Below are positions 33,616 through 44,869 of a stretch of 64,000 bases of DNA, piece after piece. The stretch is from Linnemannia elongata. Taxonomy: Eukaryota; Mortierellomycota; Mortierellomycetes; Mortierellales; Mortierellaceae. Every line of letters starts with the position of its first letter. The first letter of the stretch is position 1. The position numbers were made by a program, and so were the translations under genes. The stretch spans positions 558,001-622,000 of the forward strand of contig JAXBDG010000005.1 of NCBI GenBank assembly GCA_036320915.1, given 5' to 3'. The notes beneath the pieces were generated by a model. The model made no database searches and was not told where the DNA came from. It saw only the letters and a program-made list of their open reading frames with translations.

Positions 33616-36414
33616 TTACTGATAAAGAAAGTTATAAACTGCAGGCTCCTTGTCCAGCAACCTCCCAACTGGCACATCCTTCAATTTAAACAGCCTCTCA
33701 TAACCCCACGTCTCCCCCGACTCGGCCCCCGAGACCAGCCCCGCCGTCTCAAGCACGTTTGCACTAAACGGGATCGATACAGAGGTGCTCCGCAAACCAT
33801 GCAGACTCTCAGACGTCGATTTGACCCATTCTGGAACCGTGAAACCATGTACATGTGGCAATATGAGATCCGTGAGACTAGGACAGACTTTTGAGAAGAA
33901 CGCCTTGAGCACACGGTAGTCGATTTTCCAAATCCCACTGAGGAAGAGACTCTGGAGGCGCGGGACGTGAACGAATTCAAATTCCTCTCGCCAGAGCCGT
34001 TCATCTCCAGAAAGGTCCGCGTCTTCTTGTTGCTGTTGGAGGAAGCAGCGCTCCTCGTGTTGGGGCAAGTACGAGATCAAGTGTTCTCGCACCCGGTGGA
34101 GTTGTCGATCGCGGTCGATGAACTGGCGAAGGAGGGAGTGTTTGAACCCAGGCTTGATCAAGTCCTCCATCCCAATAGTCCGATCATGTCTTCCAGTCTC
34201 AGAGCAGATGTTGACCTTGAGGGAGGTCAGGCTCGGGGTGCCATTAAGCATCCGGAACTCGAACCTGTAGGCAAATTCAGAGGTCAGATTCAAGTCCGTC
34301 AAATGTGGGAGGTCCCAGTCCCAAGTCCAGATAGGTTGTCGCCTTTGCAACGTCGGTACCGGAGGATATGAGGACGACGACGACGGGGAAATATCCTTGT
34401 TGTCGCCTGGTGCAACTTCTTCCTCGTAGTGCTCAAAATCTTCAGGATCAGGGATAAACGAATAGCCAACTGAAAATGGCATCGTCAGGTCCAGAAACAA
34501 CAGTTTCGGGGTGCTTTTGAGAGTATCCGGGTGGAATGATATGGCCGGCGTGCCCACGAGGGAGATTCGGACCATGTCCTGGCACTGCCCAGGTTCCCAG
34601 TAGACAACATCTGAGAACGAGTACCGAGAGCGTTGATCTAGTAGCGAGATACGCTGGAGTTTGGGAGATCGGGCAAGGAGGGATGGGTGTAAGTTGAGTA
34701 TCGTGTCCTGTGTGTCGATAGTGATGGTCTCCAGTCGTGGAAGGCGGAGCCATGGAGAAGGAGTAATAGCACGCCTGCTGTTGCGGTTGCTGCCGCTGTC
34801 ATCACCATCAACATTGTCGCAGTTGTTCTCGAAGAAGCCGCCCAGCTTGAAGTCGGGTGATGGTGGAGTGTCGCTGTCGGCGGGAGCGTGACCAAGTAGC
34901 CAGAATTTTCTGAAAGATATGTCGATGGTCTGGAGAGTGCTTCCGAATGCGTAGAGGACATCGCTGGCTTGGCGCCCAGAAGACGAGTAGTTGAACTCGA
35001 CCCTGTAATTTTTAAGAGATACTAGTGGCAACCTCTGTTGGGGCGCCACCACCGCTTGGGCACTAATAGCAGTAGCATCTTCAAAGCCTTTGCGCTCTTG
35101 GACAGCCCACTTGAAAATATCCTCGCTCGAGGTCGTCAAGGCGATTTTCTCGAGAGAACGGCATCGTGGGAGAATCGCCTTCTGGTCCATGAGTCGATCC
35201 ACATCGTAGGTCAGGATTGAGGCCCCCATCAGTGAGATGTTCTTGACAAGCGACACATCAGTCTCGGAGACGCGGGCCGAAAACTGGACCCAGTTATTGA
35301 GATCTAGGGTCCTTGGCCGGACAAGCGGTGGGAGGGACTGGAATAATCGCATCTGGTACTCGACTGGACAACAGTCCACAGAGAATCGATCGTTGGCACA
35401 TCGCGCAGTCTGGATAACGTTACGGTGTTGACGTTGATGTTCCTGCACAAACAAAGCCATTTCCTCCAGATGTCTCGCCCGTTCTTCCTTCAGTCTTGCC
35501 CAACACCCCTTCTCTTCACTTGTTCCGAGATCCCAATAGCTCGATGTAGCAAGATTGTTGTCGATTTGAAAGACCACATCTGCAAGCACCTTGAGTCTCG
35601 GAATCAGCGTCAGATACCGACCAATATCTGAGATGGGCAAGTGAAGGGTTTGGATCCGTTCCGCGTTGGAACAGCACATCGCCCAGGCAAGGTCTCGACG
35701 TATCTCTCGTTCAACGGCTTGGGCAAAGAACTTGTATTCATCTTCTGGAGGTACTGCATAGCGCAGGAAGGGGTCCTGAGCCCGATATCGATTTGTACGC
35801 CCGGTGCGGTTTAGAAAGGCTTGGAACTTTGGGTGGTAGAGGAGGTGTCTAGCCAAGGTGAACGGTTGGCGGACGGGGTGACGCGACGACTCCTCCAAGG
35901 TGATCCTGGTCATATATGAGAAGTATGGTAGTAATGTTTTTGGGGGCAAGGGAGGCACTGTTGACGGTGTTGCCATGTTGTCGCCGTCTTGTCCGCGGGT
36001 GTTCATGGAGTCCGCCATCTCTGTCACCACTGCCGCTGTACAGCTTTTGTCGTGGCCCAACTTCAGGTCAAGTTCCTGCTCCTGAAAATAAAAGACTCTC
36101 AGCAGGTCGGTGACAAGTCCATCGTCGTCGACAACGGAAGAAGGCAAGGAGGAAGAGGCTGGGAGACTACGAAGGAGCACCTGAACCAACTTCATGAGAT
36201 CGAAAAGAAAATCCCTGTTCTTCTCATACCCACTTATCCTACTGTAGAGGGGCGGTATGTCGAACGGGTTACTGTAGAAGATCGGCAGTGTGGCGGCGCA
36301 AACGTATTTGTTGACGCAGAGGAGGGCGGCGATGGACTTGTGGGCGACCTGGGTTCTGAGATGTTGGATGATTAGCTGGAGACATTCCAGCGGAAGGGGA
36401 AAAGTGTTTGACAT
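33616..36414 (-). CDS. F-box/LRR-like protein (paralogue 3)
   Basis: 932-residue single-exon F-box family protein. Start MSNTFPLPLECLQLIIQHL with LLCVNKYVCAATLPIFYSNPF; the body carries DLAWAMCCSNAERIQTL, LPRCRSLEKIAL, AISFHPDTLKSTPKL, WTWDWDLPHLTDL and YRFEFRMLNGTPSL. It is longer than the others because of inserts after the F-box (about residues 100-150), a Ser/Asp/Asn-rich insert near residue 520-540, and a Gln/Glu-rich insert after the GMEDLIKPGF block. Two GGTGGCAA sites lie 150-220 bp upstream of the start, at 36562 and 36627. Predicted SCF adaptor; substrate unknown. Confidence 0.82.
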   Translation of the reverse strand: MSNTFPLPLECLQLIIQHLRTQVAHKSIAALLCVNKYVCAATLPIFYSNPFDIPPLYSRISGYEKNRDFLFDLMKLVQVLLRSLPASSSLPSSVVDDDGLVTDLLRVFYFQEQELDLKLGHDKSCTAAVVTEMADSMNTRGQDGDNMATPSTVPPLPPKTLLPYFSYMTRITLEESSRHPVRQPFTLARHLLYHPKFQAFLNRTGRTNRYRAQDPFLRYAVPPEDEYKFFAQAVEREIRRDLAWAMCCSNAERIQTLHLPISDIGRYLTLIPRLKVLADVVFQIDNNLATSSYWDLGTSEEKGCWARLKEERARHLEEMALFVQEHQRQHRNVIQTARCANDRFSVDCCPVEYQMRLFQSLPPLVRPRTLDLNNWVQFSARVSETDVSLVKNISLMGASILTYDVDRLMDQKAILPRCRSLEKIALTTSSEDIFKWAVQERKGFEDATAISAQAVVAPQQRLPLVSLKNYRVEFNYSSSGRQASDVLYAFGSTLQTIDISFRKFWLLGHAPADSDTPPSPDFKLGGFFENNCDNVDGDDSGSNRNSRRAITPSPWLRLPRLETITIDTQDTILNLHPSLLARSPKLQRISLLDQRSRYSFSDVVYWEPGQCQDMVRISLVGTPAISFHPDTLKSTPKLLFLDLTMPFSVGYSFIPDPEDFEHYEEEVAPGDNKDISPSSSSSYPPVPTLQRRQPIWTWDWDLPHLTDLNLTSEFAYRFEFRMLNGTPSLTSLKVNICSETGRHDRTIGMEDLIKPGFKHSLLRQFIDRDRQLHRVREHLISYLPQHEERCFLQQQQEDADLSGDERLWREEFEFVHVPRLQSLFLSGIWKIDYRVLKAFFSKVCPSLTDLILPHVHGFTVPEWVKSTSESLHGLRSTSVSIPFSANVLETAGLVSGAESGETWGYERLFKLKDVPVGRLLDKEPAVYNFLYQ

Positions 36415-36561
36415 TTGGGTGAATGAAAGAAAGTGAAGTGAGCGAGGAATGACAATGAGGAAATAATGGAACGATGTTGAATGGAAAAAGGAAGTGGGTG
36501 TAAACTGTGATGGAAAGAGTCCTCAGAATCTTTTTCTTTTTTAACGGGTTAACAAAAAGCA

Positions 36562-36635
36562 GGTGGCAACAAAAAAGGGGGCTGGTTGACAAGGCGACTC
36601 ACATGCTTCACAGTTCAGGGCCAATTGGTGGCAAT
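36562..36635 (+). promoter_or_regulatory. Two PACE-like GGTGGCAA sites upstream of F-box gene
   Basis: GGTGGCAAC at 36562-36570 and GGTGGCAAT at 36627-36635, in the intergenic region upstream of the F-box start at 36414. The motif matches the core of the yeast proteasome-associated control element (GGTGGCAAA, bound by Rpn4). Whether this fungus has an equivalent regulator is not visible here. Confidence 0.35.
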
Positions 36636-36699
36636 TATGAAAGTGGAATCTGTACGCGAGCCCCGAACTCTCTCGTCAGTTTTAAAAAAAACGTTAGCT

Positions 36700-37120
36700 C
36701 GTGCAAAGCCCATTCTCAGGCCCAGATAAGTCGTCCAGGAGGGCTAAGCGTCGTCGTACTCTCAGTCAATGACAGTCCCATAGAGTCGTCCTCAAGCTCT
36801 CTCAGGTTGGCCACCAGGGATATATGAAGACCACATCGACATAGTCAAGTATCGCAACTTTTATGTGTTTTTGAGGATATCTGGGTGGAAAGAGCTGGCT
36901 GTTGATCCTTACAATGCAAAATACTCCAGTTGGCCAAGCCCGCCCGCTCCCGTCGAATAGTGTCACCTGTCGAGTATTCATGACGCCGATCCCCGAGAGC
37001 GAGATCCTTCAACTGTGAACATTGGGCAAGAAGGCTGGAATGGATGCGGAGGAAAATATAGTCGGTAAGAATAAACAGATTGCTCAGGTCAAGCGCGGCG
37101 CCTAATTGTCCCCGCAAAGT
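36700..37120 (-). pseudogene. Decayed F-box/LRR fragment
   Basis: Internal fragment of an F-box paralogue without either end. On the minus strand it keeps FLRIHSSLLAQCSQLKDLALGDRRHEYS, and further along a degenerate block that aligns in nucleotides with 42020-42420 of the intact gene at 41384-43879. Reading frame is lost in several places. It sits between two F-box loci on the same strand and is the remnant of a former tandem copy. Confidence 0.7.
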
Positions 37121-37453
37121 TCCCGAGGATTAAGAAGGTTGTTTGGCACTGATATAGAGAGCACTTGGTGGCAACACCCACAGTAGCACCAGATCAATTA
37201 TTTTGAAACGATCCAAGCATCTGCAACCTGTGCGTCTCCCTTCCTTGTAGACATTACAATGAACAAACGACAACCAGGCGAAGAGCAAAACCATCCAGCA
37301 TGTTCTGTATCTTGCTGAAACAACCTTTTTTTATTCGTTACCCGCATTGCCGTGACTAAATATTCACACACACATCACTATCCCCACAAACGATAGTTTT
37401 TTCTTCTTCGCCTTTTATCTCGTTTTCATATCCAAAAGAGCCTCTCTCGGAAC

Positions 37454-40177
37454 TTACGGCAAATCAATCGGCAATGTGCCATAATCAGATCTTGCAAACT
37501 CATACTTCGCCGGGTGACATAAAAGCCTACCAGCCGGCCATTGCGCCAATCGATAGATATCTCCATGGCGAAACTCTTCCGAGGAGTACTCCACCAAACC
37601 AGCCTTTGCAACCAACTTGTCTGTGAAAGGGATAGTTACTACCGCTTCCTGGAGCCCGTGCAAGTTCTCGGAGGTCGACTTGACAAGCTCAGAGACCATG
37701 AACCCATAACACTCTTTCAACCTCACCCTCTCGACCTTTGGCGCCACTTTTCCGAAAAGCGCGCTCAACACCCGGCAGTCCAACATCCATGGCCCGACCA
37801 ACAAGAATTCCTCCAAGTCTGCAAGATTGACGAACTCGAATTCCTGCCAGATCTCGTCATCTTCTTCTTCTTCCTGTTCGCCGTAAGTGTGATCGAATCT
37901 ATCTCGCCTCCGTTCCTGCTGCTGTCGCTCCCGCTCCAGAAACCATTTCAACTCAGGATGCTGAAACCCAGGCTTGACCAGATCTGCAATCCCAACAGTT
38001 CGTTTGTGCAGCCTTGAGAATGAATTGATGTCCACCATGAAACGCAAGAGATTCGGTGTCCCCGCCAGCATGCGGAACTGGAACCTGTAGGCAAACTCGG
38101 AGGTCAGACGCAGTTTTGTCAGTTTAGGAAGATCCCAGTCCCAGGTCCAGACAGGTCGTTGTCTTTATGGAGATGGTGTCGAGGAGGAGTTGTCGTTGTT
38201 GTTGTTGATGTTGTTTTTGGTTTCATTGTTGCTGCTGTCGACGTTATGGTCGTGGTCATCGACTGATTCGATGCTTTTGTTTGCGGCTTCCATGTCAGCC
38301 TGATCAAACTGCGCCGGGTGAGGGATGTAGGAGTAGGCATCATGATATTCCATACGCATATCGAGGTAGTCCAAATTCCGGGTGCTCTTTAACGTATCTG
38401 GATGAAAGGAGATAGCAGGTGTCCCTGCGAGGGAGAGGTGTATCAGGTCAGGCAACTCAGCAGGCTCCCAATGTACGACGTCGGCAAGGTTGTACCGGGA
38501 GCGCTTGTCATCCAACGCGAGAAAGGATAGTCGAGGAAGCCTCTTGAGGAGCTGACGATGGACTCGAAGGTAGATCCAGGTGGAGTGCACATACAGCGAC
38601 ATTAGGCGTGGAAGCTCGGGCCAAGAAGGGAAATTATCGACATTGGCCTGGTCGCTATCGCCACATCCAAGCAAGAACTCGGGCCAGTTCTGATGAACAT
38701 TGAAGTCGTGTGGGCAAAATCCACTGACGGACATTATTTTCAGGGTATCCTGAAATGCATAGGCGACATCATCGACTTGGCGTCCATAGGAGGGGTTCGA
38801 GAACCGGATACGATATTCTCGAAGAGGAATCAGAGATCTCTGAGAAGGCGCCGCTTCCTTACTCCCATCAAAGTTCCTGCGCTCCTGCACGGCCCACTTG
38901 AACATGTCCTCGCCAAAGGAAGCAACGGAAAGTTTCTCCAATGACCGACAGCGCTGGAGGAAATCACGCTGCTCCAGAATATGATTCGAAAACCCGTCCT
39001 TCTCACCACATTTCTCGTACTGGATACTTTTGACACACGACAGATCGGTATCTGCAATGTTGGCGGCGAACTGAGCCCAATTGTTGCAATCAAGACGTCG
39101 AGGCTGGTTCAGGGGCGGAAGCAATTGGAGAAGTCGGAAATAATATTCATCTGGGCAACTGTCCAGGTACGCTCGGTCGTTGAGGCATCGGGCGACTTTG
39201 ATGGATTTGGGGTGGTAATGTTGATGCTCCTTCACAAACAAAATCATCTCCTCCAACTGCCTCGTCCGGGCTTCCTCCAGACTCGCCAACAGCGCTCCCT
39301 CCTCCAGAGTCCATTCATGCCCCGGTCGTACCAGCATAGTGATATTCTGATCCAGCTGGAAGTTGACCTCGGAGAGTACCTTGAGCCGAGGCACCAGCGT
39401 TATGTATCGGCCGATATCCGAGATGGAGATGAACAGGGTTTGAATGCACTCGGCGTTCGAAAAACACAGAGCCCAAGTCAAATCCTGAAGGAGTTGCAGC
39501 TCGGCTACCTCGGAAATAATTATCTTTTCAGCGTAATCCCACCTAAAGCGATGCAAAGGCTCCTGAGCAAGGGCTTTGCGGGCTCGCCCCGTTCTCTCCA
39601 TGAGATCCTGGACGGCGGATTCCTTTGTGAGTAGGCCGTTGCTAAGCAGACTCTTAGTCGCATGAGCAATGTCCACAAAGGAAACTGAGGTCACAAACGA
39701 GTAGTAAGGCAGGAGAGGGGTGGGCGGTAGCTGCGGCGATAATGCTGCTTTGTCGTTGTGTAGGTCCTGATCTTTCTTCTGGTCCGGGAAAAACGCAACA
39801 CGCACCAGCTCAGTAACAAGTTCGCGCCTGTCATTACGGCCATGTTGGTCGTCGAAAGGAGCGCTGGGAGGCATACTAAGAAGAAGCATCCGAACCAGGT
39901 GCATGAGACCAAGCACAGTCTTGTTCGTCTTGTCAATAGTCCCAAGCCCGTACCCGAAACCGAAACCGGCCATGTTCATGTGGGTAGAAATAGGGGAAAT
40001 AGGGGGAACAGGGACCATATCGACAAAGGGATCTCGGTACAGGATTGGTAGTGTGGCGGAGCAAACGTGTTTGTTGACGCAGAGGAGGGCGGCGACGGAC
40101 TTGCGGGCTCGCTGGGCGATGAGATGGTGGATGATTAGTTGGAGACATTCCAGAGGTAAGGGGAAAGTAGATGACAT
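37454..40177 (-). pseudogene. F-box/LRR gene broken by a single nonsense codon
   Basis: Full-length F-box paralogue (907 codons if read through) interrupted by one in-frame TAA at 38165-38167 (codon 671). Before the stop: MSSTFPLPLECLQLIIHHL, DLTWALCFSNAECIQTL, LQRCRSLEKLSVAS, AISFHPDTLKSTRNL, then an Asn/Ser/Thr repeat ending TPSP. After it, in the same frame: the WTWDWDLPKL block, MLAGTPNLLRF and the normal C-terminus (PAGRLLCHPAKYEF). The downstream 230 codons stay open and conserved, so loss is recent, or the stop is read through, spliced out or a sequencing error. The truncated product would still have the F-box and most of the leucine-rich region. The start at 40177 was chosen by family alignment. 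Confidence 0.8.
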
Positions 40178-41024
40178 TTGTGCGAATGAATGGAAGTCAA
40201 TGGGAAGAAAAAGTAGAGGGAGGAATGAGGATGAAGAGAAATCAAGAAAAAGAGAAAGAGGGCGACAAGAAAATGGAGGAATTGATAAGAAAGGCACTAT
40301 TTGCCTCCTTTTTCATTAGGTGTTTGCCACTTTTTCGTTAGACGCGCTGCTTTTTCTGGTTATTAGTCCTTTCTCTGTCGATTCTCCCCTTCCTTTTTAC
40401 TTTTGTTGTTGTGCGATTGCCACCCACAGAGCTGCGAGGGGAGGGAGCGCAGGAGCGGTTGGTGCCCCTGGGGTTTCTTTGATCGACCATAAATGAAACA
40501 GTCAAAGTTATCAGTGATGGTGCCTTAGATTAAATCAAGACCTGGTGAAGAGGTGATGGTGCCTGGACAGGGATCCACTACTTTGACCGACAATACTTTT
40601 AAAGGCGAAGGAGATGGGTGCTATTTTCTTTGGAGGATCATTTTCATAAGTGTCGCTCTCCCTCCTCCAATCCCTCAGACTTGGTGGTTAATTGGTGGCA
40701 AAACCTGGATATAGTTACTCATATTTAACCAAATGGTTGCAGGGGTAAGTTTTTTATCAGAAAAGGATAGAGAAAGAGGAAGACAAAACGGAGCACAAAG
40801 AGAAGAGCAATAGAATCGACACTCACGACGCACAGAGAATAAAAAAAAAAGGTTAAGGCACAATAGGGAAAGAGCCTTTCTCTCTCGTTATGTTGGATTG
40901 AGTTTGATTGTCAAAAGGGCGTCCATGTGTCCTGTCACCAGTAAAAAAGAGCAAACAAACACAAACGCACAACAACCACACAAAAGAACAAAGAAACAAC
41001 ACACAATGCACAAAGGTTCTCTCT
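40178..41024. other. Intergenic region with PACE-like sites
   Basis: Upstream region of the broken F-box gene. It carries GGTGGCAAT on the minus strand at 40416-40424 and a perfect GGTGGCAAA on the plus strand at 40694-40702, the yeast PACE consensus. No gene is recognised. Confidence 0.45.
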
Positions 41025-41174
41025 TTAGTCTTCACCCAGCCCGTAGTTCGTTGGCTTGCTAAGGATCGGTCCTAAAGAAGGTGTGGCCAAGATGTAGTAC
41101 CTCGCAGGCTGCGCCGCAAGATCGAATCCTGCCTCCAGAAGAGCCTGAGTGGTCGCACCTGTTGAAGTACCACC
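41025..41174 (-). pseudogene. Orphan 3'-terminal exon of an unidentified gene
   Basis: On the minus strand an acceptor (TTAATAG) at 41177-41175 opens a clean 49-codon frame, beginning GGTSTGATTQALLEAGFDLA, continuing RYYILATPSLGPIL, and ending NYGLGED-stop at 41025. The composition looks like real protein rather than low-complexity DNA. The next sequence upstream on this strand is intergenic DNA below the F-box gene at 41384, so the rest of the gene is missing. I do not recognise the protein. Confidence 0.4.
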
Positions 41175-41383
41175 CTATTAATTGGATGGATCGAACAGAC
41201 GAAAGGTAGAAGGTGAGGAATATAAATGAAGAGATACAAGGACATGAAGTGTCGGAAAGGAAGAAAATTGGCCAGAAGGAGAGCTGCAGGAAAAGAAGAG
41301 GTGGGCTCGTCCACTGTGCAGATCAATGGTTCTCACTAGTAGGAGCAGACCACAATTTTGGATATTTATTCAATAATATCGAT

Positions 41384-43879
41384 TCAGTAGAAATTAAAAT
41401 CGGTGATTACTTTCTCAGCTGCATCTTCAGTTGCATCCTCTGTTGCATCCTCATTGGCATCCACAGGAGGCCGGTCAGCAAGTCGGTAGCGTGTACCGTT
41501 GCCTGTTCCTCGACCGTCATACTCCAGGACCAACCCAACCTCGGACGCCAATTCAGGGGTCACCTGGAAAGATGCCGTCGCGGACTGCAGTTCCGGAAAG
41601 TGCTTTGATGTCGTTTTGACCCAATCATTCAGGCCAAACCCGCTACACCCCCGCAAAGACAAATACCGGTGAATAGTAGGAAGCACCTTTCTGAACAGGA
41701 TCGTCAACACTCGTCGGTCCAAAGTCCAGTCTCCGATCAGAGAAAACTCGGTCAGGTTGGGGAGATGAATGTATTGCATCTGCAGCTGGTCCAAAGTGTC
41801 GTCGTCGTTGTTGTCGACCAGTGTATCTCCCAAGGTCGTCGAGTCCTGCGCATTTTGAAGAAGATCCTTGACGCCGAGGGTCCTCTTATGCTGGCCAGAC
41901 AAAGACCTGGTGTCGACCAAGAACCGTTCCAAGCTGGGAGTGCTCCGGAGCAGCTTGAACTGGAACCGGTATGCGAACTCCGAGGTGAGCTCCAAGGTGG
42001 TCAGCTTGGGTAGATCCCAATCCCAGGTCCAGATGGGTCGTCCAAGAGGGCTATGTGTTGTCGCAGCGGCGGTTGGTACTAATTCCACAGAGTCATCCTC
42101 GATTTCCTCCCCAAGGTCCTCCAATTCGGAAACCGGTGGAATGTACGATGGCGTCTCATAATTAGCCATCCTTAGAACTAAATACTTCAACTCGGGTGCG
42201 TTCCTGAGTACACTTGGGTGGAACGAGATGGCTGGCGATCCTTGTAGTCTGAGAGTCTCCAGCTGGATGAGTTCCGTTGGCTCGAATCGAGTGATGTCGC
42301 TGGACGAATACCTCTGGCGCCGATCTGCAAGGTCGATGGACTTCAGCTGTGGGCAATGGGCGAAAAGACTGGGATGGATGCGGAGGGGATTATAGTGAGC
42401 ATCGATGGCCAAATGACTGAGCAAGGGTGCACGCCAGCATGGCCAAGACGGGCGACCTCCGACCCAGCACTCGACCGAATCTGGAATGATACCAGCAAGT
42501 CGCCATCCAAGTAAAAGAGGTCTCACCACAAGAGATTGGAGGGTCTCACCAAAGCTGTATCCAATGTCGTTGATGAGGCGTCCGTCGGTAGGGCGCTCGT
42601 TGTTGACCTCAGCATATCGGAGAGGGACCAATGGCCTTTGAGGAGGACGTCCGGCTGCAATGTCGGCGTCGTACTGCCTGCGCTCATCAACAGCCCACTG
42701 GAAGATATCGTCGGTCAAAGATGTCAACCAGATATCTCCAAGAGACCGACAGCGATGGAGGAATGGAGACTGTTCGAGGAGGCGAGGCAGACTTAATGCT
42801 CCTTGTTCATTCTGCGGTGGCATGATCGTCTTGACGGCCGATAAGTTAGTCTCCTTGACCTTGGTAGCAAAGTGACCCCAGTTGTGTGTGTTAAGCAGCT
42901 CGGGATCAGGAAGTGGTGGGAGAAGGCGGGAAAGCTTCTCCTCATACTCATCAGGACACCTTTCGAACTCCCCAGAGCATGAAGCAGCCTGGAGGACACT
43001 GCCGTGGTGATGTCGAAGGCCCTGAACAAAGAGCACCATTTGGTCGAGGTGTCGCTTCCGCTCGTCCCGCTGGAGGTTCAGGACCGTAAGCTGCTCGGGT
43101 GTCAGCTCTTCAAGGTTAATACTAGAGGGAAACAGTCGTCGATCCAGCTCGAACTTTACCATGGAGAGAGCCTTGAACTTGTCGACCAAGGGCAGGTAGC
43201 GATCAATGTCGGATACAGGGATCACAAGATACCTGAGGCACTCTACATCCCAACACAACGCCCACGTCAGGTCCCTGTGAATCTCTCTGTTGATGGCAAT
43301 GGTGAACGTGTCTCCAGTTCTTTCTAGTAAAAGCCTTCCTAGGGGCGCCTCAGTGGCATAGCGTTCCTTGAGTTTGTGATCCCTCACAAAGTCAAGCAGC
43401 CTCTGGGAGGGTGGTCCAACGTCGTCGTGATAGTAGTCCTCGTCCTCGAAAAAGCCATCGGCCTGGAAAAAGCCATCGATCTGGCAAAAGTCTCCGTCGA
43501 AGGCGTCGTCACAGCGACTCAAAGAAATCGCGATCGCAAACGAATGGTACGGAGCATAAGGTGCAGGAGAGTGTTCCTGGTCGTCGACGGAGTCTTGAAG
43601 GAAAGCAACGCGGAGGAGGTCGGTGACGCGGGTCTTGGGAACACCGAGGAGGAGAGTGGCGATCAGCTTTTGCCGACGCTTGAAGGCAGGGGAGTCCTTG
43701 GGATAGCTTTGATTCAACACCGAGATGGGAACTCCTCCATAGAGTATAGGTAGAGTGATAGAGCAGACGTACTTGTTCACACGCAGCATGGTTGCCATAG
43801 AGTCAACACCATGGGAACGACCAAGAGCGCGGATGATGGCCTCGAGTAACTCTTGCGGCAGGGGGAATGTAGAAGACAT
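41384..43879 (-). CDS. F-box/LRR-like protein (paralogue 5, duplicate A)
   Basis: 831 residues, single exon, starting MSSTFPLPQELLEAIIRALG with MLRVNKYVCSITLPILYGGV; an in-frame extension of 109 codons upstream lacks family similarity and is excluded. Body: DLTWALCWDVECLRYLVI, LHRCRSLGDIWLTS, AISFHPSVLRNAPEL, WTWDWDLPKLTTL and YRFQFKLLRSTPSL. The C-terminus has short ATED repeats. It is almost identical over long stretches to the gene at 52230-54719, from which it differs by a seven-residue insertion in an acidic region (FFQADGFFEDEDYYHDD here) and by C-terminal repeat number. Predicted SCF substrate adaptor. Confidence 0.83.
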   Translation of the reverse strand: MSSTFPLPQELLEAIIRALGRSHGVDSMATMLRVNKYVCSITLPILYGGVPISVLNQSYPKDSPAFKRRQKLIATLLLGVPKTRVTDLLRVAFLQDSVDDQEHSPAPYAPYHSFAIAISLSRCDDAFDGDFCQIDGFFQADGFFEDEDYYHDDVGPPSQRLLDFVRDHKLKERYATEAPLGRLLLERTGDTFTIAINREIHRDLTWALCWDVECLRYLVIPVSDIDRYLPLVDKFKALSMVKFELDRRLFPSSINLEELTPEQLTVLNLQRDERKRHLDQMVLFVQGLRHHHGSVLQAASCSGEFERCPDEYEEKLSRLLPPLPDPELLNTHNWGHFATKVKETNLSAVKTIMPPQNEQGALSLPRLLEQSPFLHRCRSLGDIWLTSLTDDIFQWAVDERRQYDADIAAGRPPQRPLVPLRYAEVNNERPTDGRLINDIGYSFGETLQSLVVRPLLLGWRLAGIIPDSVECWVGGRPSWPCWRAPLLSHLAIDAHYNPLRIHPSLFAHCPQLKSIDLADRRQRYSSSDITRFEPTELIQLETLRLQGSPAISFHPSVLRNAPELKYLVLRMANYETPSYIPPVSELEDLGEEIEDDSVELVPTAAATTHSPLGRPIWTWDWDLPKLTTLELTSEFAYRFQFKLLRSTPSLERFLVDTRSLSGQHKRTLGVKDLLQNAQDSTTLGDTLVDNNDDDTLDQLQMQYIHLPNLTEFSLIGDWTLDRRVLTILFRKVLPTIHRYLSLRGCSGFGLNDWVKTTSKHFPELQSATASFQVTPELASEVGLVLEYDGRGTGNGTRYRLADRPPVDANEDATEDATEDAAEKVITDFNFY

Positions 43880-44521
43880 TCGGGTATGGGTCGAAAGAAG
43901 GAACAATAAGGGTATAAAGTAACAACAGGATAGGGATGATAGGATGAATGGTAGAGTTAAGGAAAGAAAGAAGGGAAGGGAAGTGGTGAAGAAGTGTACA
44001 GTTAGTGAGAAAGGGGAAGAAGGGGAAAAGAAGAGGATGCAAATGGCGAAGGCGAAGAAGTAGAAGCAGGCAGGGGCATCTAAGATATCGAGCCAGGTAT
44101 TTTTTTTTCTGTGTTGAGTTGCGGTTGGCGGAAATGTGGTTGAGAGCACTTGGCGTTGGCCATCTACTACAGTACATACGTTTGTGCACAACAAACACCT
44201 ACCCACCAGAGCATAAGAAAGCCAATGCTCACATTATTTTTTCACACACATCTTGTGCGATACCGACAATACATCTATTCATTATTTACTACAGTAAATC
44301 ATACCGCGCTTTCTTCCCCGCTACATTCCATCTGTTATCCGACCAACCCTCCATCACATACTACCTGGTCATGCTCTGGGACCACCTCCAACCCACCTAT
44401 GAATTAAACCCTCCAAAGCCGTCCGTTAACCTTCACCTCCACCACCTCCACTAAGAGAGGCAATGGTAGCAAGAGGAGAAGCATACGCCGTCTTGAATCG
44501 TACCAGATCCGTGTCGACGCT

Positions 44522-44590
44522 GTCCAATCCTTGAGACTGAACCCGTCCAATCCTTGAGACTGAACCCGTCCAATCCTTGAAACTGAACCC
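44522..44590. repeat. 23-bp minisatellite, three units
   Basis: Three tandem copies of a 23-bp unit starting GTCCAATCCTTGAGACTGAA at 44522, 44545 and 44568, the third with one change. It sits where the two segmental-duplication blocks stop matching. Confidence 0.85.
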
Positions 44591-44869
44591 TAGGCTATTC
44601 GCCATTTTCTGCTCCATGAAGTTGGGATTCGTCTCTTGAAAAATTATAGATCCATGGGTCAAAAATAACAAATGCGGGGGGGGGAGTGTGTGAATATACT
44701 CCTGCCGACCAGTACCTTTCATCTCCTTGATACTGTCGTCTTCTCTCACCCGGTTCCTTTGGACCTCCTTCGTCACTGTCCTTCATCTTCCCCGCCGTTG
44801 TCCTGGTCGCTTTGGTCGCCATAAGATCACCTATCCGCACGCGTAAGGGAAGAAAATGCGAGTAAGACG

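Noticed and set aside
41384..44206. 109-codon N-terminal extension of the F-box protein
   Set aside because: The extension is cysteine/phenylalanine-rich, absent from the other paralogues, and precedes the family start MSSTFPLP. The start was set at 43879.
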